NCBI GenBank assembly: GCA_024681215.1
Contig: JAILBG010000132.1
Location: 1 to 64,000 of the forward strand
DNA: 64,000 nt
Direction of reading: 5' to 3'
From: RUG563 sp024681215
Lineage (GTDB): Bacteria; Bacillota; Clostridia; Christensenellales; Aristaeellaceae
This document shows positions 17,801 to 25,969 of this stretch, one piece after another. The translations under genes and the position numbers were made by a program. How positions within the stretch are numbered: position 1 is the stretch's first letter; each line of letters begins with the position of its first letter. Below the pieces are notes generated by a model. It saw only the letters and a list, made by a program, of their open reading frames with translations. It was not told the origin of the DNA and searched no databases.

Positions 17801-19401
17801 GGACCGATCTGTACATCGAACTGTGCACAGACTCGAAATACACTTCGCAGATCGACCCCATCTATTCGCATTTCCTAAGCAGCATCCGCTTTACCTCCGG
17901 CGCTGCTCCCGCCGCCCCCGCGGTCAGTTTTGACGGCTGGACGGGCGATTGGATGACCCACGACGATTCCTACGCGGAAATGATCGTCACCGACGGCGGG
18001 AACGGCACGCTGCACGCCCAGATGATGTTCCTGCCCGCGGGGGATTCCAACGCCACGCTGACCCCCCAGGCGGACGGCAGCATGCGCTTTGAAACCGAAT
18101 ACGGGAACCTGAGCGGCGTCATCGTCCGGCAGGCGGACGGCACGCTGCGCCTCACCGTCACCGGCGGGTACACCATGGAGGACGACGAGGCCACGGAATA
18201 TCAGGGCTATTTCGCCCGGGGCTTCCTGTATTATCCCGCCGAATACAAAGACATGTGGTATCAGACTCCGGAGGACGCCGCCTGCACGGAGGCGGACTGG
18301 CTGGGCAACTGGACGTCCATGACCGCCAGCGTCCCGTCCACGGTGCGCATCAGCCGGGAAAACGGGGGCCTGTTCATGAAAATCACCCTGGGCCAATACC
18401 ATTTTTCCGGCCTGCTGGATCTGGCCGGCGACACCATCGCGGCGCTGTATGACGACGATTTCAACTGCATGCTGATCCTGAACCGGAAGCTGCAGCGCAT
18501 CGCCGTACTGGAGATAGGCTCCAACATCGATGCGATATACGATCTCACCGGCGGCGCCTATTACGGCGTGGTGATGTATGAGCGTGCGCCCGACGTAGTC
18601 TTCCAGATCCCGGAAAACAATATGCCCGGCGGCTGGCAGCCCGTGCCCGTCCAGCCCACCGATGAGCCGCAGTCCCTGGAAAACTCCGTTAAAATCCCCG
18701 AAGCGCTGCTGGGAGAGCAGGACGATATTCCCCCCGTCACCATCCTGCCCATCCTCCCCACCGATGAACCGCAGTCCCTGGAAAGCCCCATCAAAATCCC
18801 CGAAGCGCTGCTGGAGCAGCAGGACAATATTCCCCCCATCACCATCCTGCCCATCCTTCCCACCGAAGAACCGGAAGAAAACCGCGCCGCCCTGCTGCCC
18901 ATCCAGGGCAAGCCGGGGTATATGCAGGTGCCCGTCGCCCGGGTGGACGCCACCAGCTACATCGTGGGCCAGGACCCCGATGCCTACGCGCCCTTCCGCA
19001 TGACCGACGGGGACGAAACCACCGCCTTCCAGTTCTCCACCAGGACCACGCCCCTGGGCAAGGAATACCTGTACTTCGATTTCGACAGCCCCGTGGCGCT
19101 GGATGAAATGTGGATGAAAAACGGCTTCTGGCGCTACACCGACGGGAAGGACCAGTACACCCGCAACTGCCGGGTGAAAAACATGACCATTGCGCTGCGC
19201 TACGCCGACGGCGGCGATTACTGGGATCTGAAAACCGCTTCCCTCAAGGACGACGGCCGGCAGAAGGAATGGAAGGTGATCGACCTGCTGGGCAAAAACC
19301 AGGTGATCGGCGTGCGTATCCGCATCGACGCCGTTTATTCCGGCACCAAATTTCCCAACGACGTGTGCATTTCGGAAATCATGTTCGTGCAGAAGCAATA
19401 A
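14869..19401 (+). CDS. large secreted multidomain protein, function unknown
   Basis: Protein of 1510 residues with a signal peptide ending near AVSAPAEN. Residues about 25-390 repeat short strands such as YMYFVGK, QIYFLAY, MIFLFNG and VYFLKTDG, suggesting a beta-propeller like those of DUF5050 proteins. Residues about 395-530 resemble BspA-type leucine-rich repeats (ALTIPEGV, LTDLWLPSSLEYM). Several beta-rich modules start with a W-x-G/T-x-W pattern, and one segment near residue 870 (FEVPDDWTFIES) resembles DUF1795/PsbP-like domains. Three 34-residue PT(D/E)EP repeats follow, then a C-terminal discoidin-like domain (VARVDATSY, APFRMTDGDETTAFQFST). No catalytic motif is seen. A surface or glycan-binding role is inferred. 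AAGGAGGG precedes ATG 14869. It stands alone with its own promoter. Confidence 0.75.
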   Translation: MKRALFILLSALLLCLLAVSAPAENSNFVSSGGWFAYKDGYMYFVGKDWTSKNLNDGRETGYPDSVEFWRIADQPGAQKELLASLPAAQIGGVALDPGYSLVPMDGALWFVREWPGEPHEFKDQLCRLDLASGNAEILERILSSLAYSSTNYVSIPFFLDGDQIYFLAYSGEAITLDTRTKEISPWTPQFGLESGRNRISFSRRFGPGYILEIKDGYFYYVDTDPLANDPMDNRYYCIFRRPVSGGDRELVIPRLADYGEADFAFVQGDMIFLFNGEKMFCVDLASKQAVDQVAMDQVTHISNQYGATLNVEDGKVYFLKTDGLYVKTIGADDETLLISGDTEGFEGLALGENYFYLRRSDRVLFRVPRSARFFQEAEILLKEEPEPEPQEEDGWKFIEYENCVTVEDYVGEESTVQAPAVIHGKPVIRVSLDPYSKTNQVVRALTIPEGVIRLGVIGGDNLTDLWLPSSLEYMSNDGYPRVFATTDGCVIRYAGTRAEWQALDDRSWSDYASWNFKDLTGLRVLCSDGEWFQPGTTPAPAPDEPEDELISGDNPGDYTEVWAHTWYRPDEPETQLIITPNGDGMLRMEMYFYRMVGGIEVYFEPIDYVCIQFEDTMGDFSGIMYFDPKQDNYLHLLMDTFSWNEDDPFHQYFQNEILFTADDMPDLSRYVWDFVDGSDYEEGDWYVSEEECAQLFNTLSRYPLIACSGAGAWAGELHVLPDGRFTGYYYDSDADVVYEVSFSGEFIPSGTERCGENVYGLWVENLTTQQAPGTEAVSTYGDRIVYNESPIADRSYLRLTLPGAPDDEIPELVQGEIGGTYDVWSDYSRFITLTGDDGWGFFADTENPESLNLEPIPAAHSEKPADDKATGYMRCEFDEITFEVPDDWTFIESDFDLHRYLPPSPLNETVYNQIILWSMPGETYEEMLSSLRQGSNSSTRAYALTIDGHSARVIEDIFEFETGRNRIDTLVYLRRDNGTDLYIELCTDSKYTSQIDPIYSHFLSSIRFTSGAAPAAPAVSFDGWTGDWMTHDDSYAEMIVTDGGNGTLHAQMMFLPAGDSNATLTPQADGSMRFETEYGNLSGVIVRQADGTLRLTVTGGYTMEDDEATEYQGYFARGFLYYPAEYKDMWYQTPEDAACTEADWLGNWTSMTASVPSTVRISRENGGLFMKITLGQYHFSGLLDLAGDTIAALYDDDFNCMLILNRKLQRIAVLEIGSNIDAIYDLTGGAYYGVVMYERAPDVVFQIPENNMPGGWQPVPVQPTDEPQSLENSVKIPEALLGEQDDIPPVTILPILPTDEPQSLESPIKIPEALLEQQDNIPPITILPILPTEEPEENRAALLPIQGKPGYMQVPVARVDATSYIVGQDPDAYAPFRMTDGDETTAFQFSTRTTPLGKEYLYFDFDSPVALDEMWMKNGFWRYTDGKDQYTRNCRVKNMTIALRYADGGDYWDLKTASLKDDGRQKEWKVIDLLGKNQVIGVRIRIDAVYSGTKFPNDVCISEIMFVQKQ
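18655..18873 (+). repeat. in-frame 102-bp tandem repeat in the large secreted protein
   Basis: Copies begin at 18655 and 18757, with a truncated third at 18859, an exact 102-base period (34 residues). Each unit starts PTDEPQSLE and ends ITILPILP or VTILPILP. Being proline-rich, the block probably acts as a stalk between the beta-rich modules and the C-terminal domain. Confidence 0.9.
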
Positions 19402-19411
19402 AGGCCCCGGC

Positions 19412-19440
19412 TTGCTTTTTCCCCCGCTATCGGATATAAT
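19412..19440 (+). promoter_or_regulatory. promoter of the glycoside hydrolase-like gene
   Basis: TTGCTT (19412-19417), a 17-base spacer and TATAAT (19435-19440). Confidence 0.7.
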
Positions 19441-19494
19441 GCAGGCAGATCAGGGCATTTCCCCCGGCAGATGAAAAATCAGCGAGGTGAGCGC

Positions 19495-20901
19495 ATGAAG
19501 AAACTCCACATGGGCCCCGCCGGCTGCGCGCTGGATATCGGCGACGGCAGCGAGCGCGCCGAATACGTCAATCAGGATTATATCCTGCACAAGCTGGGCC
19601 GCCCCCACCGGGCGGTGAACATCATGTACACGTATTATCCCCACGATGAAGAATGGCCCGCCCGGATCTCCGTAGCCTGGAAGGACCGGAACGTCACCTT
19701 CGCCTGGGATTACCCCTACGACGATTATTTCCCCTACGGCGTGGACGGCCAGCCCTTCGGGCAGATGCAGGACATCCGCCGCCACGGCCAGGAGGTCATG
19801 CTGACGCTGACGCTGGACTGCGCCCTTTCCGATGAGGAGCTGCGCCAGGTGGCCCGGCAGCTGCGCCCCTACGGACGGATGATGATCCGCATCAACCACG
19901 AATGCTGCGGCACCTGGTTCCAGCACAACAAACGCTACACCTATCCCGAGGTGGGGGCATTCTTCGTACGCTTCGCCAATATCCTCAAGGAGGAAGCGCC
20001 CAACGTGCGCAGGATCTTCTGCGGCGGCTGGGGCATGCCCGACGGCCACGTGGAGCAGGAGGAAGCGTTCAGGGACTGCTACGCCGCCTCCGATCTGTGG
20101 AGCTGCGACGGCTATCCGGCGCTGCACTTCGGCTGGCCCTACGACGTGGCCGAGATCGGCGGCGGCAAGTATTACGCCAAGCCCGTCTCCGAGATCATCG
20201 ACCAGTTCATCCGCACCCATAAGCGGGCCGCGGAGCTGGCCGGGGAAAGCAAGCCCGTGATCAGCGCCGAATTCGACACCGACGGCGACGTGACCGGTCC
20301 CTGGACCCAGGGCGACAGCGTGGTGCGCTTCGCCCATTACTGGCGGGATCACAAAATCGACTGGTTCAAATCCTTCAGCCTCTACCAGTTCCGGGACAAG
20401 GGCCGCCTGGGCCTGGAATGCGAGGATCCCAACAACCCCGCCGTGGGCGTGGAGCAGCCCATGCTGGCCCAGTACCGGGATCAGGTGCTTTACGATCCCT
20501 GGTTCATGCCCAAAATGACCGAAGGCGAGGAAGCCTCCTTCCCCGCCCCCATGCGCTGGGGCAGCTCCGAGGACGCGGAGGGCGTGGCGATCCCCCTTGA
20601 ATTTGAGGGGAATCCCGTATTCTGCGAAATGACGGTGGAGCAGGAAATCGGCCTGATGGCGGAATTGAACGGCCGCTGGTTCTACAAGGCCCCGGGGGTC
20701 CGGACCATCGACATGATGAGCGCCTTCTTCCATAAGCCCCTCTCCGGCCCCGCCACGCTGACGCTGCGCGTCTTCGCGCCCCCCGCCGACGGCCTGAACG
20801 TGGACGACGGCAATCCCGACTGGCTTTTCAACTACCGCACGGTGCTGGAAAAGGCCCCGGAAATGCGCATCCGCTACGAAGCGCCGGGCCAGGTGCCGTA
20901 A
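19495..20901 (+). CDS. GH26-like clan-A glycoside hydrolase, cytoplasmic
   Basis: The 468-residue protein has no signal peptide. The segment RINHECCGTWF (E136) is like the acid/base motif of GH26 mannanases (RPxHExxGxWF), and VISAEFDTDGD (E259) fits the nucleophile strand. Aromatic residues around GGWGMPDGH and SCDGYPALHFGWPYD suit a sugar-binding cleft in a TIM barrel. The C-terminal 100 residues (from about EDAEGVAIPLEF) look like a beta-sandwich. I infer a retaining endo- or exo-glycosidase acting on an imported oligosaccharide; the family placement is by motif only. GAGGTGAGCGC precedes ATG 19495; the upstream ATG at 19471 has no ribosome site. The M29 aminopeptidase gene follows after 47 bases. 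Confidence 0.6.
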   Translation: MKKLHMGPAGCALDIGDGSERAEYVNQDYILHKLGRPHRAVNIMYTYYPHDEEWPARISVAWKDRNVTFAWDYPYDDYFPYGVDGQPFGQMQDIRRHGQEVMLTLTLDCALSDEELRQVARQLRPYGRMMIRINHECCGTWFQHNKRYTYPEVGAFFVRFANILKEEAPNVRRIFCGGWGMPDGHVEQEEAFRDCYAASDLWSCDGYPALHFGWPYDVAEIGGGKYYAKPVSEIIDQFIRTHKRAAELAGESKPVISAEFDTDGDVTGPWTQGDSVVRFAHYWRDHKIDWFKSFSLYQFRDKGRLGLECEDPNNPAVGVEQPMLAQYRDQVLYDPWFMPKMTEGEEASFPAPMRWGSSEDAEGVAIPLEFEGNPVFCEMTVEQEIGLMAELNGRWFYKAPGVRTIDMMSAFFHKPLSGPATLTLRVFAPPADGLNVDDGNPDWLFNYRTVLEKAPEMRIRYEAPGQVP

Positions 20902-20948
20902 ACCGCCGCAGGGAATCCGCGACGAAAAAAACTCAAAGGAGATTCAGT

Positions 20949-22172
20949 ATGAAACAAACCGTTCTGCGCCAGTACGCCCGCCTGATCGCGCGGGTCGGCG
21001 TCAATATTCAAAAGGGCCAGGAGGTCATCATCCGCTGCGAGCTCGACCAGCCGAAGTTCGTGGAGCTGCTGGTGGACGAGTGCTACAAGGCCGGGGCCAA
21101 GAAGGTGAAGGTGGAGTTTGAACACCAGCCCCTGGAAAAGCTGCACGTCCGTCACCAGACCGTCGCCACCCTGGCCAAAGTGGAGGAATGGGAAAAGGCC
21201 CGGCTGCAGCATTATGTGGACACCCTGCCCTGCCGCATCTACCTGGACTCTTCGGACCCCGATGGGCTGAAGGGCATCAATCAGGCGAAAATGGCGAAGG
21301 CCGACCAGAAGTGCTACCCCATCGTCAAGCCCTACTGGGACAAGATGGAGAACCGGTATCAGTGGTGCATCGCCGCCGTGCCCGGCGTGGCCTGGGCCAA
21401 GAAGCTCTTTCCCGATCTGCCCCGGGGCAGAGCCGTCGAGAAGCTGTGGGAGGCCATCCTGTTCACCTCCCGCGCGACGGAAGACCCCGTGGCGGCCTGG
21501 GAAGCCCACAACAAGGATCTGCATGACCGCTGCGCCTATCTCAACGGCCTGGGCATCAGCGAACTGCACTACAAAGGCGACAACGGCACCGACCTCACCG
21601 TGGGCCTGATCCCCGAGGCGGAGTTCCAGGGCGGGATCGAAACCAGCCTGCAGGGCATCAGCTTCAACCCCAACATCCCCAGCGAGGAATGCTTCACCTC
21701 CCCCATGCGCGGCAAGGCGGAGGGCATCGTCTACGCCACCAAGCCCCTGTCCTATCAGGGCGAGCTGATCGAGAATTTCTCCATTCGCTTTGAAAACGGC
21801 AAGGCCGTGGAGGTGAAGGCGGAGAAGAACCAGGCGCTCCTGGAGCAGATGATCGCCATGGACGAGGGCGCCGCCTATCTGGGCGAGTGCGCGCTGGTGC
21901 CCGTCAATTCCCCGATCTCCGAATCCGGTCTGCTGTTCTACGAAACGCTCTTTGACGAGAACGCCGCCTGCCACCTGGCCCTCGGCATGGGCTTCACCAA
22001 CACCATCCGGGGCTTTGAAAACAAGACGCTGGAAGAATGCCGGGCGCTGGGCATCAACGACTCCATGGAGCACAACGATTTCATGATCGGCTACGAAGGC
22101 CTGGACATCGACGCCCTCACCCGGGACGGCAGGACGGTGCCCATCTTCCGCCGGGGCAAGTGGGCTTTCTGA
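20949..22172 (+). CDS. M29 family aminopeptidase
   Basis: Metallo-aminopeptidase of the AmpS/PepS/AmpT group, 407 residues, removing N-terminal residues from intracellular peptides. The expected two-metal ligands can be seen: E in SEECFT, E in YLGECALVP, H in AACHLALGMG, and H and D in EHNDFMIG near the C terminus. The N-terminal domain (RLIARVGVNIQKGQEV) is typical. AAAGGAG precedes ATG 20949. No promoter is obvious in the 47-base gap, so it may be co-transcribed with the upstream glycoside hydrolase-like gene. Confidence 0.92.
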   Translation: MKQTVLRQYARLIARVGVNIQKGQEVIIRCELDQPKFVELLVDECYKAGAKKVKVEFEHQPLEKLHVRHQTVATLAKVEEWEKARLQHYVDTLPCRIYLDSSDPDGLKGINQAKMAKADQKCYPIVKPYWDKMENRYQWCIAAVPGVAWAKKLFPDLPRGRAVEKLWEAILFTSRATEDPVAAWEAHNKDLHDRCAYLNGLGISELHYKGDNGTDLTVGLIPEAEFQGGIETSLQGISFNPNIPSEECFTSPMRGKAEGIVYATKPLSYQGELIENFSIRFENGKAVEVKAEKNQALLEQMIAMDEGAAYLGECALVPVNSPISESGLLFYETLFDENAACHLALGMGFTNTIRGFENKTLEECRALGINDSMEHNDFMIGYEGLDIDALTRDGRTVPIFRRGKWAF

Positions 22173-22211
22173 TCCCGCTTCTCCCGGATCATATTCCCGT
22201 TATATTCCGGC

Positions 22212-22258
22212 AAAACGCGCTTTCCCTCCGCTGTACGGCGGACAGAAGCGCGTTTTTT
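22212..22258 (+). terminator. intrinsic terminator after the aminopeptidase gene
   Basis: AAAACGCGCTT (22212-22222) pairs with AAGCGCGTTTT; an inner TCCGC/GGCGGA arm extends the structure and TTTTTT follows. The A-run on the left means it could also act on the minus strand. Confidence 0.85.
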
Positions 22259-22276
22259 CCTTACCGGAAAACAGGC

Positions 22277-22313
22277 AAAAAAAGACGCCCGCCCCGCATC
22301 GTCGGGGCAGGCG
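22277..22313 (-). terminator. intrinsic terminator for the small minus-strand genes
   Basis: Read on the minus strand, a GC-rich stem (22303-22313 with 22286-22296) is followed by a run of seven T (22277-22283). It lies just after the 144-residue gene. Confidence 0.8.
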
Positions 22314-22329
22314 GAAAGCCTACTCTACT

Positions 22330-22764
22330 TCATTTGCTTTTTTCTTTCAGCGCCTTGCAGATCTTCTTCTGCACGGGCAGCCGCTCCCAGCGCCGGTATC
22401 GGCCCGTATACTCCAGGCCGACGGCGGCGGCTGCGTCCCGGGACAGGAAAGAGATCAGCGGCAGGGCATGCCGCTCCATGGCCCGGAGCATCCATTGGGC
22501 GGCCCCGGGCCAGGTATCCATATCATCCCTGAGCAGCAGCAGCCGCACCATCCGCTCCGCGGTATCGGAGGGCGGCTGCGCGGCGCACAGGCCCTCCGCC
22601 GCCAGGCGCACCTTTTCGTCCGCCCGCCCATGGCAGGGATCGTCCTGCAGCGAATGGCCGAAGCCGAACAGCCCGTCCGTGGGCTTACGCTTCTTTTCGC
22701 ACTCCTCCAGATCCCTCCGGTACTCCCGGAAGGCCTGCTCCGCCTGGGCAAAAAACGTTTCCAT
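22330..22764 (-). CDS. hypothetical protein (144 residues)
   Basis: Not recognised. Predicted soluble and mostly helical, with a charged N terminus (QAFREYRRDLEECEKKRK) and a basic C terminus ending ALKEKSK. No signal peptide or metal-binding cluster. AAAGGAG precedes ATG 22764 at good spacing, and a terminator follows the stop, so it is probably a real gene. It lies 28 bases downstream of the small membrane protein gene and probably shares its transcript. Confidence 0.55.
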   Translation of the reverse strand: METFFAQAEQAFREYRRDLEECEKKRKPTDGLFGFGHSLQDDPCHGRADEKVRLAAEGLCAAQPPSDTAERMVRLLLLRDDMDTWPGAAQWMLRAMERHALPLISFLSRDAAAAVGLEYTGRYRRWERLPVQKKICKALKEKSK

Positions 22765-22792
22765 CGGGGCTCTCCTTTACGTCGAAGGGAAA

Positions 22793-23041
22793 TTATTTGA
22801 TACCGTCCTCATCATCCTTGGGGGGCGGTTCCCGGGTATTCCCGCTTTTCCGCCAGAGCACAAAAGCATAGTACCCGATGGCAGCCGCGGCGATCACAAA
22901 CAGCGCGATGAACCCGAACCGCGCGATGGGGGCCATGGTGGTGTCCGGGTCCGTCCGGTCCTGAAGCAGCCCGTAGGCCAGATACAGCAGATACGCCGCC
23001 ACGACGCCCATCAGGGTGGCCCGGTTTTTACCCTGGTTCAA
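22793..23041 (-). CDS. small membrane protein (82 residues)
   Basis: Not recognised. Two hydrophobic segments (LMGVVAAYLLYLAYGLL and FIALFVIAAAAIGYYAFVL) are separated by a short charged loop, with an acidic tail ending KDDEDGIK. The start is TTG 23041, preceded by AAGGAGG; ATG 23011 inside the first helix is less likely. It lies after the sugar ABC operon on the same strand, separated by a hairpin (23073-23079 with 23090-23096) that has no T-run after it. Confidence 0.55.
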   Translation of the reverse strand: MNQGKNRATLMGVVAAYLLYLAYGLLQDRTDPDTTMAPIARFGFIALFVIAAAAIGYYAFVLWRKSGNTREPPPKDDEDGIK

Positions 23042-23117
23042 GCCGCCGCCTCCTTTCCTTTCATGGACAGACCCCCGCAGCCAGCGCCGCGGGGGAGAAA
23101 AATCGCAGGCAGAAGGA

Positions 23118-24611
23118 TCACTTCTGCTTTTTCTTGGACAGGATATCGAACACCACGGCGCCCAGCAGCACCACGCCCTTGACCACGCGCTGGTAGTTCT
23201 GATCCAGACTGATGAGGCTCATGCCCAGGTTGATCACGCCGATCAGCGTGGCGCCGATCACCATGCCCAGCACGGAGCCCGCGCCGCCGCTGGCGGACAC
23301 GCCGCCCACCACGCAGGCGGAGATGGCGTCCATTTCATAGTTCTTGCCGGCGTTGGCGAAGGCGTTGCCGAAGCGCGCCATGTTCGCCATGGTGGCGATA
23401 CTGGTGAGCACAGCCATGTTCAGGTAAGCCACGAACATGATCCGCCGGGTGTTGACGCCGGAGAGGCGGGCCGCCTCTATGTTGCTGCCCACCACGTAGA
23501 AGTGGCGGCCGATGGTGGTCTTGCTGGTGATGAAGCTGTAAATCAGCACGATGCCGGCCGCCCACAGCAGCGTCGTGGGGAGGCCGCCGCCATAAGCCAG
23601 CTTGTAGGTAAGCAACAGGATGGCCGCGGCGCCGATGCCGCTCTTGGCGGCAGCCGCCTGGATGGAATCCGCCTCATAGCCCTTTGCCAGCCTGTTTTTC
23701 CGGGTCATGAACACGGTAAGCACCACCAGGCCCGCCGCCAGCAGACCGAAGATGAAGCATGGCCAGTTGAACACGCCCTCCGCGGTGGGGAATACGCGGC
23801 CGTAGAAGATGCTCTTGAAGCCATCCGGGAAGTTGGTGAGGGATTTGGTGTCCGGGTTCGCTACGCTCAGGATCTCGGTACCCAGGCCGCGGAAGGCCAG
23901 GAAGCCGGTCAGCGTGGCGATCCACGGCGGAATGTGCACATACGCGATCAGGAAGCCCAGGATCATGCCGTAGCCGATACCGATGAGCATCATCAGCAGG
24001 ATGGATACGCCCGTGCCCATGGCCATGGCCTGGGTGGACATGAACACGCCGCCGAGGGCGCCCAGCAGACACACCACCGCGCCGCAGCTCAGGTCGATGT
24101 TGCCGCCGGTGAGCATGCACATCAGCATGCCGGTGCCAAGGATGAACACGTAGGTGTTCTGGTCAATGAGCGCGGTAAAATTGGCAGGGCTGAACAGGCT
24201 TCCGACGGTCATGTCGGTAAAGAACAGATATACAAGAACCAGGGCAATGAGCATCGTTCTGTCTTTGAGAACACCCGTTACTTTCTTGATCTGGATCGAC
24301 CTGTTCTCATCCTTGGCCAGGAACGTCATGAGCCCCGCGGCCAGGAAGATTGCCCCGACCACAAGCAGCTCCGGAAAGTAAGCAAAGAAGAACAGGATGA
24401 TGATATTTGATGGAATGGTTTCTTTCGGCACCTCGTTATGAAGGATACCGGACAGCGTTTCCCGTGTTTTGGAACGCAGTACCCCGATGCTGTCGGTTCC
24501 GGTTGCCCTGGTAATCGCATGAATGGCGCCTATGATACCGGCAATAAAGATGATGGCTCCCAGGATGGCAAATACGGCAGCCAGTATCTTCCGCTTTCTT
24601 GTCTGATCCAC
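23118..24611 (-). CDS. sugar ABC transporter permease 2 (GguB/MmsB-like)
   Basis: Membrane subunit of a CUT2-type monosaccharide importer, 497 residues, against about 400 for typical GguB. The core from about residue 120 is standard: MCMLTGGNIDLSCGAVVC, the cytoplasmic loop contacting the ATPase, and MDAISACVVGGVSASGGAGSVLG. The extra N-terminal 110 residues carry two further hydrophobic segments (about 9-31 and 72-92) with a charged stretch between. It is the last gene of the operon, 12 bases after a paralogous permease. Two permeases imply either a heterodimeric channel or alternative partners; the sequence does not say which. Confidence 0.88.
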   Translation of the reverse strand: MDQTRKRKILAAVFAILGAIIFIAGIIGAIHAITRATGTDSIGVLRSKTRETLSGILHNEVPKETIPSNIIILFFFAYFPELLVVGAIFLAAGLMTFLAKDENRSIQIKKVTGVLKDRTMLIALVLVYLFFTDMTVGSLFSPANFTALIDQNTYVFILGTGMLMCMLTGGNIDLSCGAVVCLLGALGGVFMSTQAMAMGTGVSILLMMLIGIGYGMILGFLIAYVHIPPWIATLTGFLAFRGLGTEILSVANPDTKSLTNFPDGFKSIFYGRVFPTAEGVFNWPCFIFGLLAAGLVVLTVFMTRKNRLAKGYEADSIQAAAAKSGIGAAAILLLTYKLAYGGGLPTTLLWAAGIVLIYSFITSKTTIGRHFYVVGSNIEAARLSGVNTRRIMFVAYLNMAVLTSIATMANMARFGNAFANAGKNYEMDAISACVVGGVSASGGAGSVLGMVIGATLIGVINLGMSLISLDQNYQRVVKGVVLLGAVVFDILSKKKQK

Positions 24612-24623
24612 GCTAATACCCCC

Positions 24624-25967
24624 TTACTTCTTCTGCCGCTTGGAGAGCACATCGAACAGCACAGCGATCAGAAGTACGATGCCTTTGACGACCTTCTGAT
24701 AGTTCTGGGGCGTATGAACCAGGTTCATCCCCTTGTTGATGATGCCCATCAGCGTGGCGCCGATGATCATGCCGAACACCTTGCCGATGCCGCCGTAGGC
24801 CGACGCGCCGCCGATGAAGCAGGCGGCAATGGCGTCCATTTCGTAGCCATCGCCGGCGTTTGCCGGGTCGATGCCCTTGTTGAACCCGGCGGCCAGAATG
24901 CCCGCAAGGCCGGCCAGCAAGCCGATGTTGGCATAGGCGAACCAGTACACATTCCGGGTCTTAACACCGGAAAGGGCGGTGGCCTTTTCGTTGCCGCCCA
25001 CGGCGTACAGATGGCGGCCGATGGCGGTCTTATTGGTGATGTAGGCGTAAATGCCCAGCACCAACGCCACCCACACCAGCGCCATGGGGAAGCCCCGGTA
25101 GAAGCTCATATCGAAGCACACCCACACGATCAGCAGGGAAATCAGCACGGTGGAGATCACCTGGGCGGGGATAGACTGGCTGATGTTCATTTTCTTCTGC
25201 ACCAGGATCTTGCGCACCCGCATGACGATGAAAATCAGCGCCACCACAAGGCCGATGCACATGCAGGTAACGTTGAAGGTCTTGACCCCGTCAAAGTTGG
25301 TGCCCGGCAGCAGCGCCACCCAGAACCCATCCTTGTTCAGCATGGTTTTTTCCGCGTTGGGGAACACGTCTTTCATGAAATCTGTGATGTAGCTGCTTTT
25401 GGTCACGCCGAAGTACCGCAGGAAATCCGCAAAGTCCGCATTGCCGCGCTGCCCGCCCAGGACGGCGCTGGCGATGCCGCGGAAGGCGTACATGCCCGCC
25501 AGGGTGGCGATGAACGCCGGCACCCGGATCTTGGAGATCCAGAAGCCCTGGAACACGCCGATGGCCAGGCCGGCGAGCAACATGACCGCCACCGCCCACC
25601 ACATGCTGGTGCCCGCAGACATCATGATGCAGCCAATCGCGCCGGTAAAGCACACCACGGAGCCGACGGACAAATCGATGTTGCCGCCGGTGAGGATGCA
25701 CAGCAGCATGCCGGCCGCCAGCACAAATACGTAGGCGTTCTCGCCGATCAGGTTGGTGATTTCCTTATTGGAAAGGATCTTCCAGTCCGACATGATGCCG
25801 AAGGCGATCACCACCGCCACTAAGGCGATGATCATGGTGTACTTCTGAAGAAATTCCCGAACCTTCAATCGCTGCATCAGTTCGATGAACTTCTGCCAGG
25901 AGGTAAGCTGCGCTCCGGAATCTCCGCCGCCCCCCGCCGGCTGGACCAGGATTTCTTTATTGCTCAT
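24624..25967 (-). CDS. sugar ABC transporter permease 1 (GguB/MmsB-like)
   Basis: CUT2-family permease of 447 residues. Core motifs are LCILTGGNIDLSVGSVVCF, the loop NKTAIGRHLYAVGGNEKAT and MDAIAACFIGGASAYGGIGKVFG. The N-terminal 40 residues are hydrophilic, with a GGGGDSG stretch. ATG 25967 sits nine bases after AAGGGG; a GTG at 25973 overlapping the ATPase stop is the alternative. It is clearly paralogous to the next gene, sharing the GGNIDLS, IGRH and QNYQ(K/R)VVKG blocks. Confidence 0.9.
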   Translation of the reverse strand: MSNKEILVQPAGGGGDSGAQLTSWQKFIELMQRLKVREFLQKYTMIIALVAVVIAFGIMSDWKILSNKEITNLIGENAYVFVLAAGMLLCILTGGNIDLSVGSVVCFTGAIGCIMMSAGTSMWWAVAVMLLAGLAIGVFQGFWISKIRVPAFIATLAGMYAFRGIASAVLGGQRGNADFADFLRYFGVTKSSYITDFMKDVFPNAEKTMLNKDGFWVALLPGTNFDGVKTFNVTCMCIGLVVALIFIVMRVRKILVQKKMNISQSIPAQVISTVLISLLIVWVCFDMSFYRGFPMALVWVALVLGIYAYITNKTAIGRHLYAVGGNEKATALSGVKTRNVYWFAYANIGLLAGLAGILAAGFNKGIDPANAGDGYEMDAIAACFIGGASAYGGIGKVFGMIIGATLMGIINKGMNLVHTPQNYQKVVKGIVLLIAVLFDVLSKRQKK

Positions 25968-25969
25968 TC

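Noticed and set aside
23073..23096. Hairpin after the second GguB-like permease as a terminator
   Set aside because: The T-run precedes rather than follows the stem on the transcribed strand; left as a plain hairpin.
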